Source of the DNA: Acidobacteriaceae bacterium
GTDB taxonomy: Bacteria; Acidobacteriota; Terriglobia; Terriglobales; Acidobacteriaceae
DNA length: 44,927 nt
Direction of reading: 5' to 3'
Assembly: GCA_003151155.1 (NCBI GenBank)
Contig: PLWX01000209.1
Location: forward strand, 1 to 44,927
The notes under the pieces were generated by a model. It saw only the letters and a list, made by a program, of their open reading frames with translations. It made no database searches and was not told the origin of the DNA. This document shows, piece by piece, positions 25,910-34,172 of the stretch. Every line of letters starts with the position of its first letter. Positions within the stretch are counted from its first letter, which is position 1. Made by a program: the position numbers and the translations under genes.

Positions 25910-26908
25910 ATGTCAGCTACCTTGCAGGAACTCGCCGCCCAAATCAATGCACGGCTTGTGGGTGATCCGAATATCAAGGTCTCACAAGTTTCGAGCATTC
26001 CGCTTGCTTCGCATCACGCCGTCGTTTTCTGCGAGAACGAGAAATTTTTAGACGAGGCGCTGGCAAGTTCGGCAGCTGCGGTAATCACGGGAGAGTTCGC
26101 CGAGATTCTGAACGCGCCGAAGCCGCTGCTGATCGCGAAACAGCCGCGGCTTGCATTTGCGCTTGCGGCACGCAAACTTCGCTCGGGGCGAAAGGCGGGA
26201 GGTTTCGTTCACCCCACCGCGATCATTCCGCCAACAGCCGGGTTCGGGAAAGACGTGCTGGTAGGTGCGTTCGTGGTGCTCGGCGACCACACCGTGATTG
26301 GCGACCGGGTCTGTATCGGTGCGGGGACGTGCATCGGAAGCCACGTGGTCGTGGGGAGCGATTGCGAGATTCACTCGCGAGTGACTATCTATCATGGCAC
26401 CACGGTCGGCAATCAGGTGGTGATCCACGCAGGAGCAGTGCTGGGCAGCGATGGTTTCGGCTACGTGCGCGACGAAGATACTGGGCGCTACCACCAGATG
26501 CCGCAGATCGGGCGATTGATCATTGGCGATCACGTGGATATCGGGGCAAATGTCACCATCGATCGCGGCGGGTTGGAAGACACGGTGATCGGATCGGGCT
26601 CGAAGATCGATAACCTCGTGCATGTGGGTCACAACGTGAAGCTCGGTGAGAACGTGGTGATCGCGGCCCAGACTGGCATCTCTGGCAGCTCGACGGTAGG
26701 ATCGGGAGCAATACTCGGCGGGCAAGTCGGCATCGGTGAACACGCGCACCTGGAAGAGGGCGTGATCCTCGGCGGACAATCGGGGGTGCTCTCCAACAAA
26801 GTCTTCCGCGGTAAAGGGGTAGCGTGTTTCGGGACGCCTGCGAAACCGCTGCGCGAATTCCTCAAGGAACAGGCGACGCTTTCGCGAATCACGCGAGAAC
26901 AGCAGTAG
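25910..26908 (+). CDS. lpxD: UDP-3-O-acylglucosamine N-acyltransferase
   Basis: Third step of lipid A synthesis: transfers a hydroxyacyl chain from ACP to the amine of UDP-3-O-acylglucosamine. The protein has 332 residues, as expected. An N-terminal uridine-binding domain (LQELAAQINARLVGD, then SIPLASHHAVVFCENEKF) precedes a left-handed beta-helix made of many [LIV]GxxxxI hexapeptides (VLVGAFVVLGDHTVIGDRVCIGAGT in pattern). The signature GSDGFGYVRDEDTGRYHQMPQIG is present, and the catalytic His lies in NLVHVGHNVKLG. It lies between the LpxL-type gene and a P-loop gene 12 bases downstream. Confidence 0.96.
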   Translation: MSATLQELAAQINARLVGDPNIKVSQVSSIPLASHHAVVFCENEKFLDEALASSAAAVITGEFAEILNAPKPLLIAKQPRLAFALAARKLRSGRKAGGFVHPTAIIPPTAGFGKDVLVGAFVVLGDHTVIGDRVCIGAGTCIGSHVVVGSDCEIHSRVTIYHGTTVGNQVVIHAGAVLGSDGFGYVRDEDTGRYHQMPQIGRLIIGDHVDIGANVTIDRGGLEDTVIGSGSKIDNLVHVGHNVKLGENVVIAAQTGISGSSTVGSGAILGGQVGIGEHAHLEEGVILGGQSGVLSNKVFRGKGVACFGTPAKPLREFLKEQATLSRITREQQ

Positions 26909-26920
26909 CATCCAATCAGC

Positions 26921-27547
26921 ATGGCCATCGTAGTCATCGGCGGGCACTCGCGCGATGTGGGGAAGACCAGCGTCGTCGCTGGCTTGATCGCTGCGCTGCG
27001 CGATCGCAACTGGCTGGCCATCAAAATCACCCAGTACGGCCACGGCATATGCTCAGCCAACGGCGAGGCCTGTGATTGCGTGACAGCGGACCACAACCTA
27101 GCGGTGAGCGAAGAACGCAGCCTTGCAGGCGACACGGACACTTCGCGTTTTCTCGCGGCCGGTGCAGCACGCGTGCTCTGGGTGCGTACGCAGCAAGGGA
27201 TGCTGGCGGAAGCCATGCCGCGGGTGCGGACAGAAATCGCCAAGCTCGAGAACGTGATCCTCGAATCGAACAGCGTTATGAGGTTTTTGCGTCCGGATCT
27301 GTACGTCGCTGTGCTGGACCCGTCGCGAGCCGACTTCAAGAAAAGTGCCAGAGAGTATCTGGATCGTGCGGATGCGATTCTCTTACGAGCTACAGGCGGA
27401 AAAGTTGAGTGGACGGATGTTTCGTTGAAGTCGGTGCAGGGAAGGCCGTTCTTTGCTTTTACGCCGCCGAAATATGTGTCTGAGGAGTTTTTGGAGTTTG
27501 TGCGGGAGCGCCTGGCGCGGGTTTCCGAAACGATCAAGCTTCATTAA
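26921..27547 (+). CDS. MobB-like P-loop NTPase adjoining lpxD
   Basis: Protein of 208 residues opening with MAIVVIGGHSRDVGKTSVV, a Walker A of the G-x4-DVGKT form, followed by a helix and KITQYGHG. A small Cys cluster (CSANGEACDC) may bind metal. The later segment VILESNSVMRFLRPDLYVAVLDPSRADFK in pattern matches the Walker B region of MobB-like and related SIMIBI NTPases. It is not LpxK: the LpxK P-loop and length differ. Only 12 bases separate it from lpxD, so it is likely cotranscribed with lipid A genes. Its role is unknown; a MobB name would rest on fold alone, and no molybdopterin gene is near. Confidence 0.62.
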   Translation: MAIVVIGGHSRDVGKTSVVAGLIAALRDRNWLAIKITQYGHGICSANGEACDCVTADHNLAVSEERSLAGDTDTSRFLAAGAARVLWVRTQQGMLAEAMPRVRTEIAKLENVILESNSVMRFLRPDLYVAVLDPSRADFKKSAREYLDRADAILLRATGGKVEWTDVSLKSVQGRPFFAFTPPKYVSEEFLEFVRERLARVSETIKLH

Positions 27548-27571
27548 CGAAGAGCGCTCTCAGAGAGCAGC

Positions 27572-28447
27572 CTAAGCGACGCGCTCTTGGTCAGCGTGAG
27601 CGCTGGAAACTTCGTGGTTACCGCCCTCAAGCCCGATCTTGGCGAAGGTCTCATTGAGCAAGCCCACCGCCGCGCCGCGCACTAACAGTTCGGTCAATCG
27701 GGTGACGGTTGCGATGTCGTCGGCGCTGGCGCCAGCTTCTTGCAGGCGCGCATACTCCATCTCGATGGAAAGCGGAATTTCAGGGGCGCAACTCCATGCA
27801 CTCTCGCGAATGCGAAAGACTGCCTGCTCGTGAAAGACCGATTGCACTGCAGGTTTTAACGCGTGCCAGTAAGAGAAAAATAATTCAGGCCATCGCGCTA
27901 ACGCGCGCTGTTCGTCACCCGAGAAGGGCAATTCGAAGGCCAGGCGCATCTCGTCGGCCACACGCTTGATTGGTGCGGGTGCGTTCTCGACATCCACGAA
28001 TTCCGGCAACGCACTGAACGAAATTCGGTCAGCGGGGTGAGGCGACGATGAGGCCTCGCCCACTGCTCCGTCGAAGGCTTGCAACTGCACTGCCAGGAGT
28101 AAGAGGGTTGCCGCATCAACGTAACAAAGCAGGTCGGTAACGCTGAGCGCGTTTGCGGCGGTTAAGCCATCGCCGAGAGCGGACACTTTGAAATAGTTGT
28201 GCACGTAGGTGTAAGCCTCGGCACGCAAACGTGCCGCGAGTTCAAAAAATTCTCGGGTACCGAGTAGCGGCTTCATGGTCCGCCACTGCACTTCCAGAAA
28301 CTCGGGGTATGCAGCGAATGCCTGGAAACAGAGCGGCACGTATGCAATTCCGAAGGCGGCTTTCACTTCGGAAAAAATCTCGGCGGTGCGCCCGGCAGCT
28401 TCTCCGACTTGTACGATAGGGAGCCGATTGCCTTTTTTCCAGGCCAT
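27572..28447 (-). CDS. DehI-like (halocarboxylic acid dehalogenase family) protein
   Basis: Protein of 291 residues, the length of DehI. It shows the family's internal two-fold repeat: LPIVQVGEAAGRTAEIFSEV, followed by VPLCFQAFAAYPEFLEVQWRTMKPLL, and in the C-terminal half APIKRVADEMRLAF, then LARWPELFFSYWHALKPAV. Each half is helix, loop with a proline, then the W-x-x-xKP turn. DehI enzymes hydrolyse 2-halocarboxylates without a covalent intermediate, but I could not confirm the catalytic Asp and Asn here. Many homologues have no tested activity. Start ATG 28447 (or 28453); a TTG frame to 28474 is possible. It diverges from the RibD-like gene around a palindrome. Confidence 0.74.
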   Translation of the reverse strand: MAWKKGNRLPIVQVGEAAGRTAEIFSEVKAAFGIAYVPLCFQAFAAYPEFLEVQWRTMKPLLGTREFFELAARLRAEAYTYVHNYFKVSALGDGLTAANALSVTDLLCYVDAATLLLLAVQLQAFDGAVGEASSSPHPADRISFSALPEFVDVENAPAPIKRVADEMRLAFELPFSGDEQRALARWPELFFSYWHALKPAVQSVFHEQAVFRIRESAWSCAPEIPLSIEMEYARLQEAGASADDIATVTRLTELLVRGAAVGLLNETFAKIGLEGGNHEVSSAHADQERVA

Positions 28448-28483
28448 GCACATTAAGATGTCAATTCGCGCCAAATGGACGTA

Positions 28484-28509
28484 AGGTTTGTTGCTTAAGT
28501 AACAAACCT
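28484..28509. promoter_or_regulatory. 26-bp near-perfect palindrome between divergent genes (candidate operator)
   Basis: AGGTTTGTTGCTT and AAGTAACAAACCT face each other with no spacer; 12 of 13 base pairs are symmetric. It lies 44 bases ahead of the RibD-like ATG (28553) and 37 bases ahead of the DehI-like ATG (28447), where a dimeric repressor could control both promoters. Length and lack of T-runs argue against a terminator. No regulator gene lies beside it. Confidence 0.6.
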
Positions 28510-28552
28510 AGGCCGCGAGAACCCCAGACGTAAAATGGATTTAGAGGAGTAG

Positions 28553-29422
28553 ATGCTGAACTTTGACATTCTCTTTGACCGGGGAGAGTCGCCGGCCGTA
28601 AAGCATCCGGCGTTTGCCCGGTATGGGCAGCTCGGGTTTCCGGAACAACCGGAGCAGAGACCCTGGATTTATTCGAACTTTGTACAGTCGTTAGATGGCA
28701 TCACGTCTTTGCTCGGGAGGCATTTTGCCGGGGGAGACATCTCGCAGTCGGCGGAAGATCGCTGGCTAATGGACCTGCTTCGTGCGCACGCCGACGCTGT
28801 CCTCACGGGCGCCACGACTTTACTCGACGAGCGCCGCGCACGAGGTGCCGACAGCCGCGGAATCGTGTTTCGGGTGGTGGATCCGGAGATCCAGGACCTG
28901 CGTCGGCAACTCGGGTTGGGACAGGAGCGGAACCTCATCGTCACCGGCCATGGCAAGCTTCCGTGGCGCGAATTGAAACTGTTCGACGGTGGGCAAATCG
29001 AACCAGGCATCGTGACCACCGAACTCGGGGCGAAGAATTTGGGCGAACTGCCTTCCCACCCGCTGTTGGTGGTGGCGGGTGCGGGACCGGAAATCGATTT
29101 GCCATTGGCGATGCGGAAGCTACGAGAAGAATTCAATGTCCGCCGATTGCTGTGCGAAGGCGGTCCAACTCTTTATGGATCACTGGCGCGCGCGGACCTG
29201 GTCGATGAAAAATTCGTGACAGTTTCTCCGGTAGAAACCGGACAGCTGGTTCCTCAAGAACAGGAACGGCTGAAGTCGGAGACTGCACCGGTTCTTCTGC
29301 GTCCCACGATCTTCGGCGGAACGGGGTTTACTAAGCAACAAGCGACGTGGTGGCGGTGGATGAGTTGCCGCAAAGTTGGCGACCACGAATTTAACCGGTA
29401 TCGCCGCAGACGATCGCAGTAA
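28553..29422 (+). CDS. RibD C-terminal-domain (dihydrofolate reductase-fold) protein
   Basis: Protein of 289 residues holding the RibD_C reductase domain without a deaminase domain. Key segments are IYSNFVQSLDGITS (substrate loop), LLRAHADAVLTGATTLLDERRA, and FNVRRLLCEGGPTLYGSLARADLVDEKF (NADPH and substrate site). Family members reduce the ribosyl side chain in riboflavin synthesis or serve other pyrimidine or folate roles; stand-alone copies are often of unknown substrate. GAGGAG 5 bases upstream supports ATG 28553. The residues beyond about 270 are an Arg-rich tail (NRYRRRRSQ). It is divergent from the DehI-like gene. Confidence 0.84.
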   Translation: MLNFDILFDRGESPAVKHPAFARYGQLGFPEQPEQRPWIYSNFVQSLDGITSLLGRHFAGGDISQSAEDRWLMDLLRAHADAVLTGATTLLDERRARGADSRGIVFRVVDPEIQDLRRQLGLGQERNLIVTGHGKLPWRELKLFDGGQIEPGIVTTELGAKNLGELPSHPLLVVAGAGPEIDLPLAMRKLREEFNVRRLLCEGGPTLYGSLARADLVDEKFVTVSPVETGQLVPQEQERLKSETAPVLLRPTIFGGTGFTKQQATWWRWMSCRKVGDHEFNRYRRRRSQ

Positions 29423-29468
29423 CCGGCTCGTCACGGGGCGATCGAGCGCTGTTTGTTACACTCGAACC

Positions 29469-31079
29469 GTGAAGCGAATCCACAGGCAAGCATGGGGGAT
29501 GGCGATTTTATCCGGCATTCTTCAGGTGCTCATATTTCCCAGCCCTTCGCTTTACTTCCTTTGTTGGATCGCGCTTGCCCCTTTGATCATCGCCATCCTT
29601 CGCGCCCGCGATCAGGATGCCGTGCAGTTGCTGGCCGAAGGCGGGTCCAGCTATCTCGCGCCCGCCAGCCTGCGCCAGGGATTTCTGCTGGGGTATGCCA
29701 GCGGCATCGTGTGGTATCTCGGCACCTGTTACTGGATTTATCACACCATGCATGTGTATGGCGGGGTGAATTCGTTTTTCTCGGTCGTCCTGCTGGTGCT
29801 TTTCGCGCTTTATCTCGCGCTATATCACGGGCTATTCGGCGTGCTTCTCGCCATCAGCGCGCGCAAGCGACAGGGCTATAGCCTGCGTGCACTCGTGCTG
29901 GCTCCGTTCTTATGGGTCTCGGTGGAACTGGCGCGCACCTACATCACAGGATTTCCGTGGGACCTGCTGGGCACGGCGCAGGTGAATAATGTACCTCTGG
30001 CACGCATCGCGACCTTCACTGGCGTGTACGGCGTGTCATTCGAGATTGCTCTGGTGAATGCTGCATTTGCTGCAGCGGCTCTTGTCGCCCGGCGACAACG
30101 GGTGACAATGCTGATCGCCGCCGTGTGCGCTTCCGTCGGTTTGCAGGTGTGGCAGTTGGTACCGATGCAGGCGCCACCACCCGATCGTTACGCCACGCTG
30201 GTGCAGGAAAATCTACCGCTGAACGATGTGCACTGGGACGAGCAGAAAGAGTCAGAGGTTCTGCAAGACCTGGAGAAATTCAGTGTGGCGCCGAAGAATG
30301 CATCGGCAGAGAATCCTGGCCTGATCGTATGGCCCGAGTCTCCCGCGCCATTCTTCGTTACGGATTATCACTTTCGCGGCATGATGATGCAGATCGCGCG
30401 GGAGCGTAATTCCTACGTTATTGCCGGTAGCCTGGGAATTGAAAACACGGGCAGGGAAGACGTGCAGCCCGATCTTTTCAACTCGGCGGTGCTGATTACG
30501 CCCGACGGCAAGTGGACGGCACGGTACGACAAGAATCACCTGGTGCCGTTCGGCGAATACATCCCGTTTCAATCGATGCTGAGCTTTGCGAAATCCCTTA
30601 CCCACGAGGTTGGAAGTTTCAAGGCGGGGCATGACCGGAAGTTGCTCAGTCTCGGTAAGAGTCATGCGGGCACTTTCATTTGCTACGAGAGCATCTTCCC
30701 TGATGAAGTTCGGCTGTTCGCCGACAACGGCGCGGATCTCTTCATCAACATCTCAGACGACGGTTGGTATGGCGAAACTGGTGCCCCGGGCCAACACCTG
30801 AATATGGCGCGCATGCGTGCGATCGAAAACCAGCGTTGGCTGCTGCGTTCCACGAATACCGGAATCACCGCGGCAATCGATCCGTTCGGGCGCGTGGTGA
30901 TGAGTGCCCCGCGCAATGTGCGTGCTTACATGCAGGCGCCGTTTGCCTACGTGACCGAGAAGACCTTCTACACCGAGCACGGGGATTGGTTCCCCATCCT
31001 GTGTGTCATAATTTCATTGCTGGCGTTGATTGTCCGCCAGGGTCCAGCTGCGCAGGTTACCGAGCCGCAGCCCGTCTAG
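29469..31079 (+). CDS. lnt: Apolipoprotein N-acyltransferase
   Basis: Inner-membrane enzyme of 536 residues that adds the third acyl chain to lipoproteins. The first 230 residues hold membrane segments (WGMAILSGILQVLIFPSP onwards) with GFPWDLLGTAQ, a hallmark of Lnt. The periplasmic nitrilase domain has a complete triad: Glu in IVWPESPAPFF, Lys in RYDKNHLVPFGEYIP and Cys in AGTFICYESIFPDE. A last membrane segment (WFPILCVIISLLAL) closes the protein. GTG 29469 is chosen: the frame is open to 29376, but that part overlaps the RibD-like gene and adds no typical sequence. prfB follows after 23 bases, the order found in many acidobacteria-like genomes. Confidence 0.95.
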   Translation: MKRIHRQAWGMAILSGILQVLIFPSPSLYFLCWIALAPLIIAILRARDQDAVQLLAEGGSSYLAPASLRQGFLLGYASGIVWYLGTCYWIYHTMHVYGGVNSFFSVVLLVLFALYLALYHGLFGVLLAISARKRQGYSLRALVLAPFLWVSVELARTYITGFPWDLLGTAQVNNVPLARIATFTGVYGVSFEIALVNAAFAAAALVARRQRVTMLIAAVCASVGLQVWQLVPMQAPPPDRYATLVQENLPLNDVHWDEQKESEVLQDLEKFSVAPKNASAENPGLIVWPESPAPFFVTDYHFRGMMMQIARERNSYVIAGSLGIENTGREDVQPDLFNSAVLITPDGKWTARYDKNHLVPFGEYIPFQSMLSFAKSLTHEVGSFKAGHDRKLLSLGKSHAGTFICYESIFPDEVRLFADNGADLFINISDDGWYGETGAPGQHLNMARMRAIENQRWLLRSTNTGITAAIDPFGRVVMSAPRNVRAYMQAPFAYVTEKTFYTEHGDWFPILCVIISLLALIVRQGPAAQVTEPQPV

Positions 31080-31102
31080 CGTATCGAGAGAAAGGCTCCA
31101 GG

Positions 31103-32228
31103 ATGGTTGAAGAATTCGAGCAGGAATACGTTGAACTCAGCAAAAAAGTCCGCGAGCTGAAGGAGTATCTTTGACGCGCCCCGCGTCCGAACGCAGCTGG
31201 CGGAAATAGAAAAAGAAGCTGCCGATCCAAATCTCTGGTCAAACTCTGAAAATTCGCAGCGGGTCATGCGCGAGCGCAAGCGTCTGGAAGACGCGCTCGC
31301 CACCGAGAAAGATCTCTCGCGCCGCAGTGAAGACATCACCGCCTATTTCGACCTTGCGCGTGAGGGGGAGAACATTAGCGCCGACTTGCGGCGCGAGTTG
31401 GATCAGCTGCGCGACATCGTCGAAAAGCTCGAAACAGAAACGTTACTCTCTGGCGAGAGCGATCGTCTGAGCGCGATCATGACGATTCACCCCGGAGCCG
31501 GCGGCACCGAATCGCAGGACTGGGCCGAAATGCTGATGCGCATGTACCTGCGCTGGGCGGAGCGCCAGGGCTTCGAGACCACGGTGAATGATTATCAACC
31601 GGGAGAAGAAGCGGGATTGAAGTCGGTGACCTTCTCCATCACGGGACAGGACGCTTACGGGCTGCTTACCAGTGAGATTGGGGTTCACCGGCTGGTCCGC
31701 ATTTCTCCATTCGACCAGGCCAAGCGGCGGCATACATCGTTCGCCAGCGTGTTCGTTTCACCGGAAATTGACGAGACCATTCAAGTCGATATCAAGCCCG
31801 ACGATATACGTATCGATACTTATCGATCTGGTGGCAAGGGTGGACAGCACGTGAATACGACGGATTCGGCGGTGCGTATTACGCACTTTCCTACCGGCAT
31901 CGTGGTCAGCTGCCAGAATGAACGTTCGCAACATAAGAACCGCGAACGTGGCATGAAGATGTTGCGCTCCAAGATCTACGAGTACGAACTGGAAAAGAAG
32001 AAGGCTGTCTCTCAAAAGGTAGAAGACTCCAAACTCGACATCGACTTCGGTTCGCAGATTCGATCGTACGTCCTGCACCCCTACCGGATGGTGAAGGATC
32101 ATCGCACGAAGTTCGAAGTCGGGGATCCGGATCGCGTGCTCGATGGAGACCTCAAGGGTTTCATTCGCGCTTATCTGCTGATGCGGCGGACGGAATCCAA
32201 GGGCGGCGAGAGTACGATGACATCCTAG
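31103..32228 (+). CDS. prfB: Peptide chain release factor 2 (made by programmed +1 frameshift)
   Basis: Release factor for UGA and UAA codons. The first 23 codons from ATG 31103 end at an in-frame TGA (31172-31174); after a +1 shift the frame continues from GAC 31173 to 32228, giving 374 residues. The fused product has the SPF stop-codon motif (RISPFDQAKRRHTSF), the peptidyl-tRNA hydrolysis motif (SGGKGGQHVNTTDSAVR) and the RF2 N-terminal domain. AAAGG lies ahead of the start. Without the frameshift only a 23-residue peptide is made, which is the known autoregulation of RF2. HD-type and helical genes follow. Confidence 0.96.
31161..31175 (+). promoter_or_regulatory. prfB: prfB programmed +1 frameshift site
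   Basis: AGGAG, then TAT CTT TGA C: an internal Shine-Dalgarno-like element three bases before the slippery CTT, an in-frame TGA and a following C. This is the classical RF2 autoregulatory site: slow termination at UGA when RF2 is scarce permits the slip to the T GAC frame. All parts are present. Confidence 0.96.
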
Positions 32229-32266
32229 GCCGCTGACGTTCGACGACAAACGCGATATTCTTTCGC

Positions 32267-32907
32267 ATGCCCAAAAAGTCCAGCGTGGGCTTCGGTCCGA
32301 AATTCGATGAAGCGCTGCTGCTCGCCCACGAACTGCATCGCCATGACGTGCGCAAGGGAACCGGGAAGCCGTACATCTCACACCTGCTGGGAGTTTGCTC
32401 GCTGGTGGTCGATTACGGCGGAGACGAAAAGATGGCTATCGCTGCATTGCTGCACGATGCGGTAGAAGATCACGGCGGGTATCCGATGCTGGAGAAGATT
32501 CGCCAACAGTTTGGTGAGCGGGTAGCGCACATCGTGGACGGATGCACGGATAGCTATGTTCTCGACGCCACCAAGAAAGAACCGTGGCGCCAGCGCAAGG
32601 AGATGTACCTGCACGGATTCCCCTGGAAGACGAAGATGTGCGGATGGTCTCCGCCGCTGACAAACTCTATAACTGCAGGACCATCCTGCGCGATTTGCGC
32701 CGTGACGGATTGATCGCGCTCGATCGTTTTAACGGCGGGCGCAAAGATACGGTCTGGTACTACGATCAGTTGGTGCGGGCCTTCCGTGCGGCCGGAAGTA
32801 CCGACTTAGTGGAAGAACTCGCGATTTCAGTGGATGAGATGAAGCGGGTTACAGGCTACAATCGTCCCGCAGAGAAGCCTCGAATCCCAAGCCAGGAGCC
32901 TTGCTAG
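32267..32907 (+). pseudogene. HD-domain (RelA/SpoT-type) phosphohydrolase broken by an apparent -1 frameshift
   Basis: Two overlapping frames together encode one HD hydrolase. Frame one (ATG 32267) gives LAHELHRHDVRKGTGKPYISHLLGVCSLV, the metal motif ALLHDAVED and an FGERVAHIVDGCTD helix, then turns into nonsense after HGFP. Frame two, from about 32623, continues with LEDEDVRMVSAADKLYN, GGRKDTVWYYDQLVRAF and a helical tail to 32907. One extra C in the CCCC run (32620-32623) restores a single frame of about 213 codons. No standard -1 slippery heptamer is visible. Either the base was lost in sequencing or the gene is inactive. The SpoT-like HD segment alone suggests nucleotide hydrolysis. Confidence 0.75.
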
Positions 32908-32910
32908 CCG

Positions 32911-34113
32911 ATGCGTCGCATGATCGAGATGATCAAGCAGTCCGCGATCCCCGCGAACATGATGAGGACCGCCGCGAAGGGAGCACTGTCGGTCGCACCG
33001 GCAGAGATGGTGGAAATTCTTGTGTATCTTTCCACGCATCCGATCTTTGGCAATGAAGCCCGCCTCACCTTGGCGGGATTTGATCAGAAAGTTGCGAAGG
33101 AAGTCTGCGCCGATCCGCGCACTTCGTCGGATGTTCTCTCGTACTTTGTGAGTGCTGACAATTTGCGCTTGCCGTTGTTGAGTTCGTTGCTGGAAAATCC
33201 GTCGGTCAGCGAAGACATGGTGACCCGGCTCGCGATGCAGGCTTCGTCGCGGGTATTAGCGAACATGTTGTGGCATCCCCGCGTTCTCAACAGCAAGTCC
33301 ACCCTGCATGCGATTTCCATGAATATGAGTTTGCCGGAAGAGGATGGCGTCGTCGTCCGATCGGCCCTGGCAAACCTCGGGGAGAATACCGAATACCTCA
33401 TTGAGCAAGCGCAACTGGACGCGGAGGCCAACGAACTCTCCGTGCCAAACGAAATTCTTGATGCGGAACTGGATCGCTACGTCCGCGATCACGCCGATGA
33501 GATTGCTGCCGACGAAGACAAGCCCTTCGATTTATATGTTCACACCGCGCCATCACAGCCGGCGGAGTCGCCAGAAACGTCAGGGGCGGTGGTCGGAGGA
33601 GCCCGAGAGGTGCCGAAACTGGTTGCTTTCGCGACCGTTACTCCGGAACGCACCGAGGACGGAGCAGTGCCAGATCCTTCGATAAAAAAGAAGGTAAGCG
33701 CTTTCCAGAAGATCTCGAAGTTGGGGGTCGGTCAGCGGGTGCAACTCGCCATTAAAGGCAGCAAAGACGAGCGTTTCATCCTGGTGCGAGATGGATCCAA
33801 AGTGGTGTGCGTAGCGGTGCTGGAAAGCCCGAAGATCACGGACCAGGAAGTCGAGATGTTCGCCACCCTGAAGAACGTTCAGGAAGGCGTGTTACGAGGG
33901 ATCGCAGGCCAACGAAAATTTATGCGCAATTACGCGGTGCAGAGAAATCTGGCTTGCAATCCACGTACGCCCCTCGATGTTTCTCTGCCGATCATGAAGA
34001 GCCTCATGATCAATGACCTCCGCTCGATGTCGAAAAATAAGAACATCAACGATACTTTGCGAAAGACGGCGGTCAAGCTGTACAAACAGCGCTCGGAAAA
34101 GAAATCGGAGTAG
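32911..34113 (+). CDS. Uncharacterised 400-residue helical protein with the module also found at 21735-22484
   Basis: Soluble helical protein with no signal or membrane segment. Residues 30-165 resemble helical repeats (VEILVYLSTHPIFGNEARLTLAG pattern, then VCADPRTSSDVLSYFVSADNLR and LENPSVSEDMVTRLA), each ending in a P-x-x-T/S turn. Residues 185-265 are an acidic, Pro-rich linker. Residues 274-392 hold the shared module: GQRVQLAIKGSKDE, LVRDGSKVVCVAVLESPKIT, RNYAVQRNLACNPRTPLDVSLP and NDLRSMSKNKNINDTLRK in order. Proteins of this kind appear to be widespread in acidobacteria and deltaproteobacteria, from memory; no function is known to me. It starts 3 bases after the HD gene stop, so the two are probably coupled. 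Confidence 0.72.
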   Translation: MRRMIEMIKQSAIPANMMRTAAKGALSVAPAEMVEILVYLSTHPIFGNEARLTLAGFDQKVAKEVCADPRTSSDVLSYFVSADNLRLPLLSSLLENPSVSEDMVTRLAMQASSRVLANMLWHPRVLNSKSTLHAISMNMSLPEEDGVVVRSALANLGENTEYLIEQAQLDAEANELSVPNEILDAELDRYVRDHADEIAADEDKPFDLYVHTAPSQPAESPETSGAVVGGAREVPKLVAFATVTPERTEDGAVPDPSIKKKVSAFQKISKLGVGQRVQLAIKGSKDERFILVRDGSKVVCVAVLESPKITDQEVEMFATLKNVQEGVLRGIAGQRKFMRNYAVQRNLACNPRTPLDVSLPIMKSLMINDLRSMSKNKNINDTLRKTAVKLYKQRSEKKSE

Positions 34114-34172
34114 CCGGGTACGGCGCTTGTGGCGCTCCCCGTCCTTTGGCCGGAAAATATCATCCAATACCT

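Noticed and set aside
27550..27588. AAGAGCGC / GCGCTCTT inverted repeat between the convergent MobB-like and DehI-like genes
   Set aside because: The loop is 23 bases long, there is no T-run and it overlaps the DehI-like coding end; too weak to call a terminator.
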